NCBI GenBank assembly: GCA_022747635.1
Contig: JAKTNV010000006.1
Span: 71,091,590-71,155,589 of the forward strand
Length of the DNA stretch: 64,000 nucleotides
DNA from: Hetaerina americana
Taxonomy: Eukaryota > Arthropoda > Insecta > Odonata > Calopterygidae
Reading direction: 5' to 3'
The stretch's first letter is position 1, and each line of letters starts with the position of its first letter. A program made the position numbers and the translations under genes. Shown piece by piece: positions 22,860 through 34,369 of this stretch. Below the pieces are notes generated by a model. The model was not told where the DNA came from. It was given only the letters and a program-made list of their open reading frames with translations, and ran no database searches.

Positions 22860-24060
22860 AGGCACGGATGCAGCGTGCTCCGTAGTCCCATTTCGCTCTC
22901 AAGGTATTAGAGGGATTACATGCCCGTCTACCGACACCAATACCTCCTCACACCGCAATAATGAAGACAACGTTCCCGCGCTAGTTTAAAGTGAAGGCCG
23001 CCACTAAAACAAGACGACGACATCCACCCCCAATGCCCCCCGGCCCGCTTTCACTAGGAAGAACAACACAACCTCCCGAGAGCTAGGATATGATCCCCAA
23101 ACAACGTCCGAGGTGTCCCAATAACACGGGGAACTCCCATTTTCGAATAAATACCACCCAAAATGACCCCCTCCTCCTCCAAAACCCTTTGTCCCCACCC
23201 TTCTCCGCAGTCGTAAATTACAGGCGTAAACCGAGAGGAATCCCCGGACAAAAGAGCTGGCGAGATCTCCCCAGAGAGCGCCCGTAACCACGCAACGGTT
23301 CCCGGGGTCCGCTTCTATTGAGCCCACAACATACTAGCGGCGCTCGGGAAATCCTTCGACCCGGCAGACGCGGCGTCGCCTGCCCGGCGGACATTTTCGC
23401 GGAGCCTGCCCGCGCAGAATTTTAATCCTCATAAGCGGTGTATTCGTCATGCAGATGGTTTTCGCGGAGGTGGGGAGGATTAAGCGGTTATGTCGTCCGC
23501 GGTGTATGCAGTCGGCAGTTGGCGAGCACGGACTCTCTTGCGCACACACCACTATAGAGGGGGAGAGAGAGGAGAGGGGATTGCGGGCGGGGGAGAGGAG
23601 GAAGAGAGAAGCACCCGATGGTGCAGACAATGGCACGCGATATGGGCACATCGCGGCGAAGGGAAGAGCACTGGGGAGAGGGAGGGGGAGCCGGGGGCGA
23701 AAGGTCAGAGGACACACGCATAACTAGAAGGGGAATGTGAGACGGGAGATAAAAAAGAAACAGCCGTAGCAGCAGGGCGGTCGCCGCGCGGTCCGGGGCG
23801 CGAGCAGGCGATGGGTGAGGCGGGGGAAGTGGGAGCGTGCGCTCTCTCGCCTGGAGTGGAATGTATACAGAGCAGATTGCCGCACAAATACAAGCGCCCG
23901 GGACTCATCACTGAACGTCTCAATTCAGACGGAGACGAGGCTGCTGAGAGGCCGGCATCAATCCAGAGCGTGCCTTTCCCGCTCTTCCCGCCGACACTTT
24001 CACCAAGAGTGCCGGGTAAAACAAACGGGAATTATTAAGCCCATCGATCTAATTGCGATT
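22860..24060. other. CpG-rich segment, candidate promoter or first exon
   Basis: This is the longest and strongest GC/CpG-rich block in the window, densest at 23330-23900 (CGCGGCGTCGCCTGCCCGGC and similar). It has GA-rich runs with GAGAG motifs at 23560-23620. Frames are open on both strands in several registers, including 23334-23717 minus and 23449-23727 plus. That follows from the composition and is not evidence of coding. I recognise no domain, TATA box or convincing donor. A promoter region is the best guess; an unrecognised exon is possible. Confidence 0.35.
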
Positions 24061-24434
24061 CCCTAGCGTAAATATCCAAACCTTTTACACGGAGGGGTTC
24101 CCAAGATATATCGACAGCATGTCAGGCTCCAGATTGTGAACGATCGGCAAATTTGCATAAAAGCGTGGTGGTGCCTACGCGGTGGCTTAAGCCGTAAGCG
24201 AGAATGGGAGATTGGTTTTGGAGAATCCGCAGGGAGATTTTCACTGATGAAAACCAGCATGGCCATATCCCACGATTATTTTAAAGAGATTCCCGGACCA
24301 AATTGTTTCCATTTGCATTAATAAACACAGCGTCGTTTTTGCTCCCCTTTCAAAAAATAGCTTCATTGGCTGATGTATTTGTTCAAAAAAATTATAATTA
24401 ATGCCATTAGGCAATGAGTTTCTTTGGTAAAAAA

Positions 24435-24437
<3 letters not shown>
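24061..24437. other. Non-coding spacer
   Basis: A transition from the CpG-rich block to AT-rich sequence; I see nothing specific in it. Confidence 0.45.

Positions 24438-24523
<86 letters not shown>
24438..24523. repeat. (AT)n microsatellite, about 43 repeats
   Basis: Uninterrupted AT dinucleotides over 86 bp, ending exactly where an inverted RTE 3' end begins. Confidence 0.98.
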
Positions 24524-24527
<4 letters not shown>

Positions 24528-24585
24528 AGGTAATCTACCGGTTAAGATAGGTTTTTGGATGAACAGCTACAAAATAATATTTGTG
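24524..24585 (-). mobile_element. 3'-terminal fragment of an RTE-type element
   Basis: AGGTAATCTACCGGTTAAGA, then TAGGTTTTTGGATG, is the reverse complement of the last block of the 1.3-kb RTE element (about 4898-4942) with few differences. Only about 60 bp of the 3' end is present. Its terminal side faces the (AT)n tract. Confidence 0.8.
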
Positions 24586-24944
24586 TATATATATGTATAC
24601 AATATATAAACGTATATACATAAATTATTAAGTCTAATGACCCACTGTAAATGTTATAACACCCGAAGCGTCCAGTAAAACTCATCAGAAAATAGGATGT
24701 CAAAATCCTGCTGCGATGATTAAAGTATTCATTTCAACAAAAGCCTTTTGGACTACATGGCATTGTATGGCATTGTACTACAATTTTTTCCAGCGGAAAT
24801 TAATTCAGTTGAATCTTGACACCCGACAGCACTCCATTTTATTAAGCCAAACGTATTTTTATTTCATTGGTTTATAATTCCAAATATATTTTTATGGAGT
24901 TATTTCAAAGTTAATTTTTAAGATCATGTGAATTAATTATTACC
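24586..24944. other. Non-coding spacer between retroelement fragments
   Basis: AT-rich with short TATATA-like runs; no further element is recognised. Confidence 0.4.
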
Positions 24945-25165
24945 ATTATTGAAAATAAACATGTGCTGATAGACAGTGTCAGGTGGCACACAAGTCCCAA
25001 ATAATCGCAAAAGATAATAGATAAAATCAGACTTCAAGACACAAATCTCTTTAAGAAAACAAGCGAATCCCCATCCCATTTGCAACCATTAATCAACAAG
25101 AAAAAAAAGATAAATTGAAACAATTAAGCTATTACATTATTAGATTATTAATGAAGCTTTACATA
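24945..25165 (-). mobile_element. 3'-UTR-only copy of the CR1/Jockey-type element
   Basis: The minus strand matches 10400-10600 over about 200 bp with very few differences, for example GCAAATGGGATGGGGATTCG and CACCTGACACTGTCTATCAG. It starts inside the 3' UTR and ends at the same terminal run, so it is an extremely 5'-truncated insertion of the same family as the 8.7-kb copy. Confidence 0.88.
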
Positions 25166-25350
25166 TGTTAAGGAAGAGAAGAAGTTGCTAAGCAGATTTC
25201 GAAGAAAAATGTGGATGTTGGAGAGATTGAGTGGAATGAGGATGCTTTAGGATGCGATAAAATGCAAAGTTACATGCAAGCACTTAAGAGGAATGAAGAG
25301 AATAAGCATTTTAGATGGCACGGAGGGTGCTAAAAAGTATGAAGTACGGA
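25166..25350 (+). mobile_element. Relic of an RTE-related C-terminus
   Basis: In one frame the plus strand reads KMWMLERL and later KRISILDGTEGAKKYE. The RTE element has EMWVWRRMEKV and NRIGMLDGMKGGRKYSEMK in the same order. A stop and a shortened middle separate the two blocks. The similarity is short and was judged by eye. It belongs to a more distant subfamily than the 1.3-kb element. Confidence 0.4.
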
Positions 25351-28300
25351 AGAAGGCACAAATGAAAAACCATGGGTTGGGCTGGAATAAAATACTTGGG
25401 TGACAACCACGGGTTTGCGAGAGACCGTGTCGAATCCTTTAAATGGTAAACTTTCTTCGGTGAACATGATGGCTTTAATTGTCTGTAGAGTTTTCAGAAG
25501 TGATGTCTGACTGGAAAAATACAGAAGTTTATTATTTGTCATGAAGTTTCCCGGGTAAATGTCAGGAACGGTTTCTAGGATCGCGTGTATATATTTTAAA
25601 CAAAGAATATATAAAGTATAACTCTCAACTGTGTGAAAATCGCTCTCATCTTTCGGATGCCATCTCTTTCATTTAGTATTTGCGATCGAGGGCAAGAGAG
25701 GAGTGCTTCTTATGAACCTGACCCATCCGAGGGAGAGAAAGGGTTTGAAAGACAAGAAGTGTCATCCAAAGGGGCAATTATTTTCTTTTCCAGAGTGATG
25801 TTTTGTGTATGCCATAGGGCGGGGAGGAACAGACAAAAGAAGGCACCGATACCGTAGAAAAATAATGTCCGTTCGAAATAATGGTAATGGAGAATGGCTG
25901 TGAATTCGCAAAATATACGCAAAGATACATGAGAAGAATCCTCGACGAAAACAAAGGATATATTGACGACTATTCCCGCTGGCAATTTTGATCCTCCAAT
26001 AGCTTAGACATTTCCCTTTCTTCAGTAGCTCCTTTTACCCTCACAAGATTTCAATAAGCAAAGATTTACTCTCAAAGTTATAGTGCAAATTACTGTTTAC
26101 CAATAACAAAACTATCTTAACACAATGCGAGAGACAACTAGAGACTAGGATAGAATAAAAATTCTTTGTTCTTTATCTCAAACGGAATTAAAAGTACAAC
26201 GCGATAACTTCGTAAAAAGCATTCGTCTTGAATTAAAGGTATAAGATCATTCCCAATTGCCGAATGAAATTTTAAATAATCTCTCTCCATTTTTTCAGTT
26301 TTTAACGCAGTTAATGCACAAAAATGCCTTTCAATAACTCCAACTAAAGCACGATTGGTGTCTTATGACGTCTTACGGAATTCGGTAAGCTAGATCTTTT
26401 GTCTGATAAGTTTGGTACGAACGGAAGACTATTGTACAAAATGAAGGAAACTACACGTTTAGGCGCTTGATACACACGGAGGTAATTCTATTCGTACTAA
26501 AATCCAAAGCCTTCATATTGCATTCATCCGTTAAAACAGCTTAAGATTACTAAATTCTCATCAGAGAGATAATAATAACTATAAATCCATTTGAAAAAAT
26601 TTCCAATGTGAAATAATTACATTTCTCTTCGGATTATTCAGTGGATTGATAAAATTTATTCGATTTTCATAATGTAAATTGTCTACTCATACTTTATAAC
26701 ATACACTTAATCTTAGAATTAATATTTGTTCCATAAACATGCTGGTAACGACGCGTTCTAGTAATAAAAAATAGTTATCCCAGAATAGAGGTTAATAGTA
26801 ATCAATGTAACGCAAATATTAAATTATATTTCCAAAGCCTTATCTACCGTTTCATGTAATTATTTCTTGATTTTAGCATCCACGCGCATGGGCTTCGTGG
26901 TCCAATAGGTGAAACAGTGCACAGTAACTGAGTTTAACAAGTAATCTATCAGAGTCAGTTTCACTGAAGTTCTCTCTTGGATTTTGAATTAATAAAGGAA
27001 GTGATAGCAGTGCTAGTATTAAATTTGAATCAATGTTCACGCCATTTGCGTATGTTTAAAAAAATGGAAAGAAATATGGCATGAGTAGCTTCTCTCATGA
27101 TAAATGAGGTATTGAAACTATGCCGTGCAATTAATCATTATGGTTACTAAACGAAACTACCTAACGCATTTTTAAAGGCCATCACTCTGTGACCTTTACC
27201 TTGGCTACAGTACCATTTTCTTTATGATAGGAGAAAGGAAGTTTGCTCTGAGTCTCAGTCCTTAAGGTCAGTTTTTTCCAAAGGTAAATCAAATCCGCAC
27301 ATGAATATTTTTATTGCAATCCAAATGTCAATTTACTGATAAAACACAACCAAAAATAAATGCAATTGCAGACTAAATAAGAGCTATAATCATTAACATA
27401 AATAGAAAACGATAAACCTTTTCCTTTCTATTAAAATTAAGCTACTTTAATTTTTAGCCGTGATAGAATCGAGTCAAATGTAGACTATCATAGGCCAATT
27501 TGCATGCCTATATGCTAAAAAATGATGTTCCCATCCTTTTCACATACATTATGACTTAAATTAAAGTACTTCATCCCATTTTGCATCTCAGCATTATGAA
27601 GTTGATAGCACATTATGCAAATGGAGAAATATCCCCATCATTTGGAAGTTTAGGTAATCGAATTTCGTGGTTATTAGGCGCCTCGCCCCCAACGGCTTAT
27701 TCAGCCCAGAAACGTCTTCCTAAAGAAAACAAATGAATGCTTGCTCTGATGGTGACGTTAATTGCCAAGAAGTGGATATTAAAACCGGGAGAGCAGGTGT
27801 TCTCCGGAAATAAAGACATTTCTATAAGGGTGCAAGATAGTCTCGTTATAATTCCTTACGGAAGATTTTTCTTTGTGAGCACTCGAGACACGCCGCTGAA
27901 CGAAATTTAGTGATGAAGATACACATTAATTTGCCACAGACGCATGACGCGTCATTAACATTTAACCCTTGTGTTAGCTGCTTCGAAAACCACGTTTTAA
28001 GGCACTTTGAGTTAGAGTACGATCAACTACGCGGAATAATGATAGTGTCATTTTTGGGAGGGTAGAAACTGAAATTATACTGCATACTCGATTTCTACCA
28101 AATAATTTGAATTGATTTTCGATGTATTCAATCACCCATTGTAACCTTTAGAGAGCTTTTGCCCAAGTCGTATTTACTAATGCTCATTAAATAAACCCTG
28201 ATATATAAAAATACATTCCAGTACATTATCTTTTAGCCAATATTTCCATTGAAAATATGTTTCTCGTGAAGAGAGATTATATTTCTGGGGTTATATCATA

Positions 28301-29300
28301 TTCAAATGCACGTTCTTTTGATTTATAAACCAAAAAATCACGCATGAAAATTGTAAAATAATATCTTAGGCATGATATAAATCAAAAGAAAAGTTTTATT
28401 GACCAATAAAATAAAATATTTTTCATTTCCAACCCAGAAGATTGTGCTTCAATATTTTAAATCACCACCCCAAATTTTATTTTTGACTTTAAATTTATTT
28501 GATGATTCAGAATGAAAATGAATGCGGATAACTTATTAAGAGAATGTCTATGCATGCATTAGCCTCAATACTCCAAAAATCTTACGATTTGTATTGAAGT
28601 TTCACGCTTGTTCCCCAATGGGCGCTATTCGAAAACAAATAGCCGTACACTGCAGTCAATAGCACTTGTTTCGAAAAAAATAGCCATAATTTATTCTGCT
28701 GCAGATTCAGATTGACAACCATAGCATCATATCACATACATGATAATTACCGTTCAATAAAGGCGGCTGTTCGAGCCGTGAAACAAGGGTCTGTTTGAAG
28801 CCCACGATGCAAATGTTTCGGTGGAAGAATTGTTCTATTCACACGTGGCAAAGTAAAGGGTCAAGAAAAAGCTGTGCAAAGCTTGTTATAACGAAATGTT
28901 TTACTGACGGAAAAAACAGGGCAAAAGAAAGATTAACGAAACATATTATGATGTGGCTACTTTCTAAATCTACATGCAACTAATTTTTTTCTCCTGATAC
29001 AGCGACTGTAACTTGTAAAAGTGGATATTAGATACCCTTATGCTATAAAAGGAATAGATAACTATTTCGGCTACTAAAATGTAATATGTGCGGCTTGGAA
29101 AATATGTTAAATGCACTCGTCGGCAGTGGATTTAAACTTTAAATTAATCTCAGGGATATTTGTAAACACATCTTTTTATAGAGTGAGCTACGTATATGCA
29201 ACACATTGCTAACTAGATGGATCACAGATTTCTGCCTCTTTCGCTGTCTCGGCATTTGCTTACCCATTAGCTAAGCTTTAATTATTTTGTTTAATATTTG
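25351..29300. other. AT-rich non-coding stretch
   Basis: Almost 4 kb with no recognised gene, RNA or repeat. Small frames at 25633-25857 and 28795-28983 show no motif. Confidence 0.5.
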
Positions 29301-29334
29301 CAAATTATATCAATCAAACAACAATACTGAAACC

Positions 29335-29440
29335 AATTGTCGGTTAGATTGGCGAGAGTGGGGCTCCACTGGCAATAAGCCCTTCGGTCTAGCAAAGATT
29401 CAAATCTAAGACCTGTGGAGGGAGGAACAGTCCCATCCCC
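29335..29440 (+). mobile_element. Weak SINE-like segment
   Basis: GTCTAGCAAAGATTCAAATC resembles an anticodon arm plus an eroded B box, downstream of TTAGATTGGCGAGAGTGG. The evidence is only the tRNA-like spacing and the B-box-like GATTCAAATC. It could be chance. Confidence 0.2.
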
Positions 29441-29682
29441 CGTGCCGCAGGAATACTTGTAGTTTGAAGGTCTTATTACACAAAATAAATAATAAAACGC
29501 ACTTCTATAAATTGTCATAATCTTCAACGTTTCCAGATATATTTAATTTCTCTGGATTCGCCAGTTTTGTCGCAACCATGGAGTTCCTATGGAGGCATCG
29601 ATAACTAGCATAGAGCAGAAGACGACCGATGGCGATGGAAATATACAGCAAGCACGAGAGGCTTTTTAGGGGAAAGTCCACC

Positions 29683-29745
29683 ACACACACACATACACAG
29701 ATAAACACTAACCCACACCATCACACACAGACGAGTTTACACACA
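29683..29745. repeat. CA-rich low-complexity tract
   Basis: Imperfect CA repeats (CACACACACACATACACAG and similar) sit just upstream of a purine-rich block. Confidence 0.8.
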
Positions 29746-29774
29746 ACGACTCAGCGGAGCACAGGCGCCTCTCG

Positions 29775-30103
29775 GATCAATAAGGCGGAGGCGAGGCAGA
29801 GGGGTAGGCTGGGGTGGGTTGGAGGGAGGAAAGTGGAGGGAGATTGCGGGCCGGGAGGGGGACTCGTAAGGCATAGTAGGGTGGGGCGGGATGGAAGGAT
29901 TGGAAAGAGGGTGAAAAGAGGTTCGGGAGAGAGGGCAAGTGGGTGGGGTGTAAAATGGAGGGCGGGTGGGGGAGTTAGAAGAGTGAGTCGAAGCGAAGAG
30001 TGGAAGGAAGAGACGAGTTGGCAGTGAAATTAATAAAGGCTGAGAAGAGGGAGGGGGAAGAGAGGTAGTTGGAAACAAAGAAGAAGGAGAGGGAGAGAAG
30101 TGG
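29775..30103 (+). other. Purine-rich, G-run-rich tract
   Basis: Over about 330 bp the plus strand is overwhelmingly G and A, with many runs of three to five G (GGGAGGGGG, GGGTGGGGCGGG, GGGCGGGTGGGGG). The opposite strand is an open Pro/Ser/Leu-rich frame (29737-30252), which follows from the composition. G-quadruplex or triplex formation is possible (inference). Confidence 0.75.
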
Positions 30104-30655
30104 CGCAAGTCAGAAAGCGTGAAAAGTTTTTCTTTGTAGAACTTATGGTGAAGGTGTTTTGTCCTTGTTAACTTTTCGAGCCCCCACACGCCGTTTTTTT
30201 CATTCCTCATAGGAAACAAGTTGTTACCTCTATCCTTATAACTCTTTAACACACATACACAGATGCGTGACTTTGCACTATGTATATATTAGTATATATG
30301 ATAGATACACAGACTCATCTATACATGAATAGACAATGTTACCTTTTAAGGTGCATTTAATCAAGGTACAAGAATGAATTGGAGGAGTACAAAAAATAAG
30401 CCTGAAACGGGTATGTGAACCAATGCTAAGTAAGAGTGGATCATCTTGATCGAGATGATCAAGGAATGGAACCATTTTCGGAGTTAAATTCGTCAACGCT
30501 TCTCATGGGCTGCCTAAATTTGTACAGATTTTTACAATCTTAATCTATTTAAGGATAGATGAATGAGTTTGTCCACGATAGTAAATACAATTTAAAAGAG
30601 TATCAAAATAAATTTCTCTAATACGTACAGAATACTTTATTTGGTTACCATAAAT
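30104..30655. other. Non-coding spacer
   Basis: AT-rich with short TATATA runs; I see no feature in it. Confidence 0.45.
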
Positions 30656-30676
30656 TTTCCCTCCTCTCCATTTCAG

Positions 30677-31068
30677 CCATGGAGGCAACCTTCCCCTCAA
30701 AGATTGGTGGCAGTTCAAAATTACTGCACAGTTACGCCATTGATATTGCATTCGGTACCTACTCCCCAGGTTTAGGCGGATTTAAGGCAGGTTCGTATTT
30801 TTTTAATAGCGGCTATTTTTACGAGGGAAAAACATCAATTTGCGCAGGTTTCGGAACGCTGGATGATGGATGGGAAGAGAGGTATGCTAGTATTCCTGTC
30901 TACGAAAACCTCTTGAGTTGCAGCACCTGGGAGCCCCTCCATCCCCGTCCGTCTCGCCTCCTCTCCCTCGCAAGTCTCCTCGTTTGGGGCCACTCCAGTG
31001 CGGCTCGCGGCCGCAGCAGCCGCGGGATTTCCGGTCGTGGAGCGGCCAACCTCTTGGGAAGTAATTGA
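30677..31068 (+). CDS. Unrecognised plus-strand frame behind a splice-acceptor-like site
   Basis: CCCTCCTCTCCATTTCAG ends at about 30676 and is directly followed by CCATGG. From this ATG the frame stays open for 129 codons to about 31068. Possible weak donors (CCCAGGTTTAG, GGCAGGTTCG) occur inside. The product has no motif I know: Gly/Tyr-rich first, then Arg/Ser/Leu-rich in the GC-rich part. It overlaps a rival minus-strand frame, so at most one can be real. Confidence 0.15.
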
Positions 31069-31269
31069 TTCGGATGCCGGGCAATCCTCGAGTATAATCT
31101 CGGAAACAGTAGGGAAGTGATCATTGCGTTCGTCAACAGCCAGAACCAAGCAGTGTGCAGCCACTCCATAGGCAGGGAGAGAGTACTCCAGGGTGCTCAT
31201 GCAGACAAGGGTCCTTAAGCTAGCGAGCTCCGAACAGTAGCGCCAAAAGGTGTTTTGAACGCAGATGCA
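30835..31269 (-). CDS. Unrecognised minus-strand candidate exon
   Basis: Read on the minus strand, CTGTTGCTTTTAG (31270 side) is a good 3' splice site, and the frame after it is open for about 144 codons to a stop at 30835. The predicted peptide begins CICVQNTFWRYCSELASL. It has a six-Ala run (GNPAAAAAAS) and an acidic, Thr/Glu-rich part, and its composition is more protein-like than most frames in this window. There is an ATG at 31198-31200 if it is not spliced. I recognise no domain. GC is higher here than in the flanks. A plus-strand frame overlaps it. Confidence 0.25.
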   Translation of the reverse strand, partial: CICVQNTFWRYCSELASLRTLVCMSTLEYSLPAYGVAAHCLVLAVDERNDHFPTVSEIILEDCPASESITSQEVGRSTTGNPAAAAAASRTGVAPNEETCEGEEARRTGMEGLPGAATQEVFVDRNTSIPLFPSIIQRSETCAN

Positions 31270-32160
31270 CTAAAAGCAACAGATTATCAAGGTTTCTCGG
31301 ATTCTAATCAAAGTTTCCGTCGCTAATCTCGTGCAAGTGGCAGGGGGAATCTGGCCATTGCGATACTGAGAAAACCAACAGCGCACTCTCGTTTCGGTCG
31401 TAATTTACGCCCTATAATCCGATTTTACGGAATTAAAGGAGAGTTTAATTAATACTACATGCTTTTAAGCATGTCAGTAATCTTCTCTAATTCCTTGTAA
31501 TCATGGTAAAAACCCAGTTATTTAAAATAGGTACAAATGGGAGGAGTAATTAGCTGACAACCATAATTGTACTGACAGAAAAAGTTCTAAAGCAGTAGCT
31601 CTAATGACCGAACACTTCATAATTTATGATGAAAGGTACGCAGATTCTACAATAATGTTGAGTATACTCATCAATTTTTCCAAAACAATGGTATGGAGAT
31701 AACTATGAAATGAGTGACTCTTGGGTGAAAACGGGAGTAAATATTGCCCTATCTTGTAAATATAGGTTACATAGTGAATATACCAACACAAAAGGGACTA
31801 CAGGGATTTGACTCATTTTCAATAATTTTGAAAAAATACTATTGCCACCAATGTCTATAATGGTGGATGTTTACAAGGTGGGACAGTGGGTGCAACACAA
31901 CGGTTAATAGGTGTTGGGTGCGAGACTCAGTAAAAGTTATTAATGGAGATGGCCCAAAGCTGAGGTCAATTTGTGCCATTGGGGATATGTGGTAATTTGG
32001 TAGAATATGTTTTTCAAGGAATTGGGAAACGGTAAGAGAGAAACCCACCGTTGAAATTAAACCGCTGTTAACAGAAAACGCAATTTAATGCTTCACCCAT
32101 TGGACGACGCACTGCACTTGTAGTGATCTCCATACAGCGCTGAAGTAGTAATTGGGAAAC
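31270..32160. other. AT-rich non-coding stretch
   Basis: No gene is recognised. A small hairpin, ACATGCTT/AAGCATGT, lies near 31457-31475. Confidence 0.45.
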
Positions 32161-32164
32161 GTTT

Positions 32165-32245
32165 TGGCACCGCCGAAATTCGATCTCAGGTCTTTGGTGG
32201 AGGTGTCTTTTTAATCTAAGAACCAATTGAACTGCGTCGAGGATC
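32165..32245 (-). mobile_element. tRNA-like SINE head, minus strand
   Basis: On the minus strand GCAGTTCAATTGGTTCTTAG (A-box-like) is followed at tRNA spacing by GACCTGAGATCGAATTTCGG (B-box-like GATCGAATTTC). Arms do not pair well enough for a tRNA gene. A similar B-box-like GGTATCGAATCTCC lies on the plus strand at about 32310. Confidence 0.3.
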
Positions 32246-34369
32246 GAGTGTTTAGGTACCTGAGGCTGTGGATAGGTACATTATTTGGCGTACGCCCATG
32301 AGTCTCGCTTCGGTATCGAATCTCCCATCGGCTTTAAGGCTACTGAGACTTTTTCTGGACCTCACTAGTAACTGAGACTCTCAAAAGTCAATGGACTAAT
32401 TGGAAATCGAAACGATGGCATATATGAAGACCGTGATTCATTAAAATAATCGAGAAGAATTAATTCAAATACACCGATTAATCACCGGATATTTTGGTGC
32501 AAACACCATTATGCTTATCACCATTTATCATCTACGGCCATTTGACCGAACTTCCTTCGAAATAACAGTTGTGACTCACATTCCTAAGGGACGTAATATT
32601 ATTATGTATTTTATCCTAGTAATTTTTTGGCCTCATTGTACTACTTTTCAACTTTTTATTTTCAAATTTCACCAAAAGTGAAATCCAAAGCGTTCTGAAA
32701 ACGGTCATAAAGTTGATAGATATGTAATATAATAGTATACCTGAAATAAACGAGAGTCTAATAATTAAATAATGATTCCGCACCGAACAATGGCACAATA
32801 GCAGATCCAGAAAAGTCTTCGCGCCGCTGGGTTTCATGCAATGGAAATTCTGTTGACAGCTTAATAAAAGGGAATATGAATCCAACGGCGTAATCAAGGG
32901 ATTCTTCCGGTGAATTGATTTTTTTTCCCGACGATTGTTATTTCGCTATCAAATGGCATGGAGACTGCATTATCCAAAAACGACACGTTAAAAGAGACGT
33001 CGTGATAAAGCATTTCAAAAGCCATGGCGACTGGTCTTCCGGACCTAATATAGCAGAATAACGTCCTGAGGGTTTTTTTCCGTAGATAAAATGAAACAAA
33101 CGACATCCGATTCCCGCAAAATGAGCTCACAAAATTTCTAGCCTTAATAGAATTCTGCTGCATTAATTTGAAAGAAAAATATGAAATGTAGATAACGGGG
33201 ATTAATTTTTTCAGGGATTGACAATGTCATTTTATTATTCATTACAACAGGAAACTAACTAATTTTATAATATGCACTAATTTTTACATCAAGCAAGAAC
33301 TTAAATGAACTTTCTTGGAGTGATTCAGTTTAATGTCCTATTGTGACTAATGGTTGACCCCCAAACTAAGAAAATTGTGATTTAAAGCAAATTACCATCG
33401 ACCTAGTTTCTGTACACTAATCGAGTGCACAAGGTGTGAATAAACTGTAAAAGTGCTGTTTAAACTGAACATCAATTATTTACATTATCAACTTTCTTGA
33501 CATAGATTTTCAGCTCCATAAAATATCAATTTCTCAAATAAAATATGTCAAATCCTGGTTAGGAAAATAAAAAAATGCACATCTATCGTGAAATCGGGAT
33601 GCTTTACCAAAACACATCAATCAACGTCTGCCTAAAAGCACCAATTTATTGAGTATTATAGCTCAGACTAATTAATTGTGATATTATGAATGAAAATAAT
33701 TTTATGGTTATATTTTAATTATTCATATCACTATTGTGACAAATTTATTGATGATAAACATTAAAATCTCATTTTTTTTCAAGTTCATACAAATAAAGAT
33801 CAGTTTATTGACCACGTATTGACTGTCATTAGCAGAGAAAAACGTAGGAAAGTTTAATTGCATAAAAGAATAATGTTACTTTCGTTTAGTCCCTGAACTA
33901 TGTACAAATACGCATGCAGATCCGCGCAGGAGGACTTTATTGATGACCTCAGATTTAGACAGCCGTAGGGATCAGCACGAGATGGCACAACTTCGATATC
34001 ACCAGCCAAATGTGGCAACGGGGTCGCGTTCGCAACAAATTATTGAACATCCTCGACGGTAACTTGTCGATTGTCCTCTTCACGCTAGTAGGTTATGCGG
34101 TCCCGAGGGGACAGAGATTTCCCTTCACGGCGAAGAGGCGCACACCGCACGCTCCTCGAATGTAAAGCGGATCTTCCCAAATTGATATGTACGGTCTCCA
34201 CAACGACTTTCGATGCTGAACCAAGGAGTGATTGCATCTCTTCAGAGACGAATTTCCCACAAATCAAGATATACACCCCGATCTATCCAAAGTCACACAA
34301 GCCATAAAATGATCGCCGTTCGTGAAGTACAAACGAAAACAGCAGTGGTAAAGAGATGAATACAAGCAT
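32246..34369. other. AT-rich non-coding stretch
   Basis: No gene is recognised. Minus-strand frames at 32616-33163 contain a short SFLDNAVS segment that faintly recalls Penelope-like RTs but is too weak to call. 34080-34320 is somewhat GC-richer without a recognised product. Confidence 0.4.

Noticed and set aside
23334..23727. Overlapping frames in the CpG-rich block as genes
   Set aside because: Frames are open on both strands in several registers, the expected result of GC-rich, stop-poor sequence; no domain is recognised.
24424..24609. Open frames encoding Tyr-Ile repeats over (AT)n tracts (also at 10.6, 35, 38.2 and 61.5 kb)
   Set aside because: ATATAT repeats are open in some frames by nature; these are microsatellites, not proteins.
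29737..30252. 171-codon Pro/Ser-rich minus-strand frame
   Set aside because: It is fully explained by the purine-rich plus strand opposite it.
32616..33163. Minus-strand SFLDNAVS...TGRIP string as a Penelope-like RT fragment
   Set aside because: Only one short block resembles the family, the neighbouring motifs are not in order, and the window elsewhere shows much clearer Penelope-like evidence.
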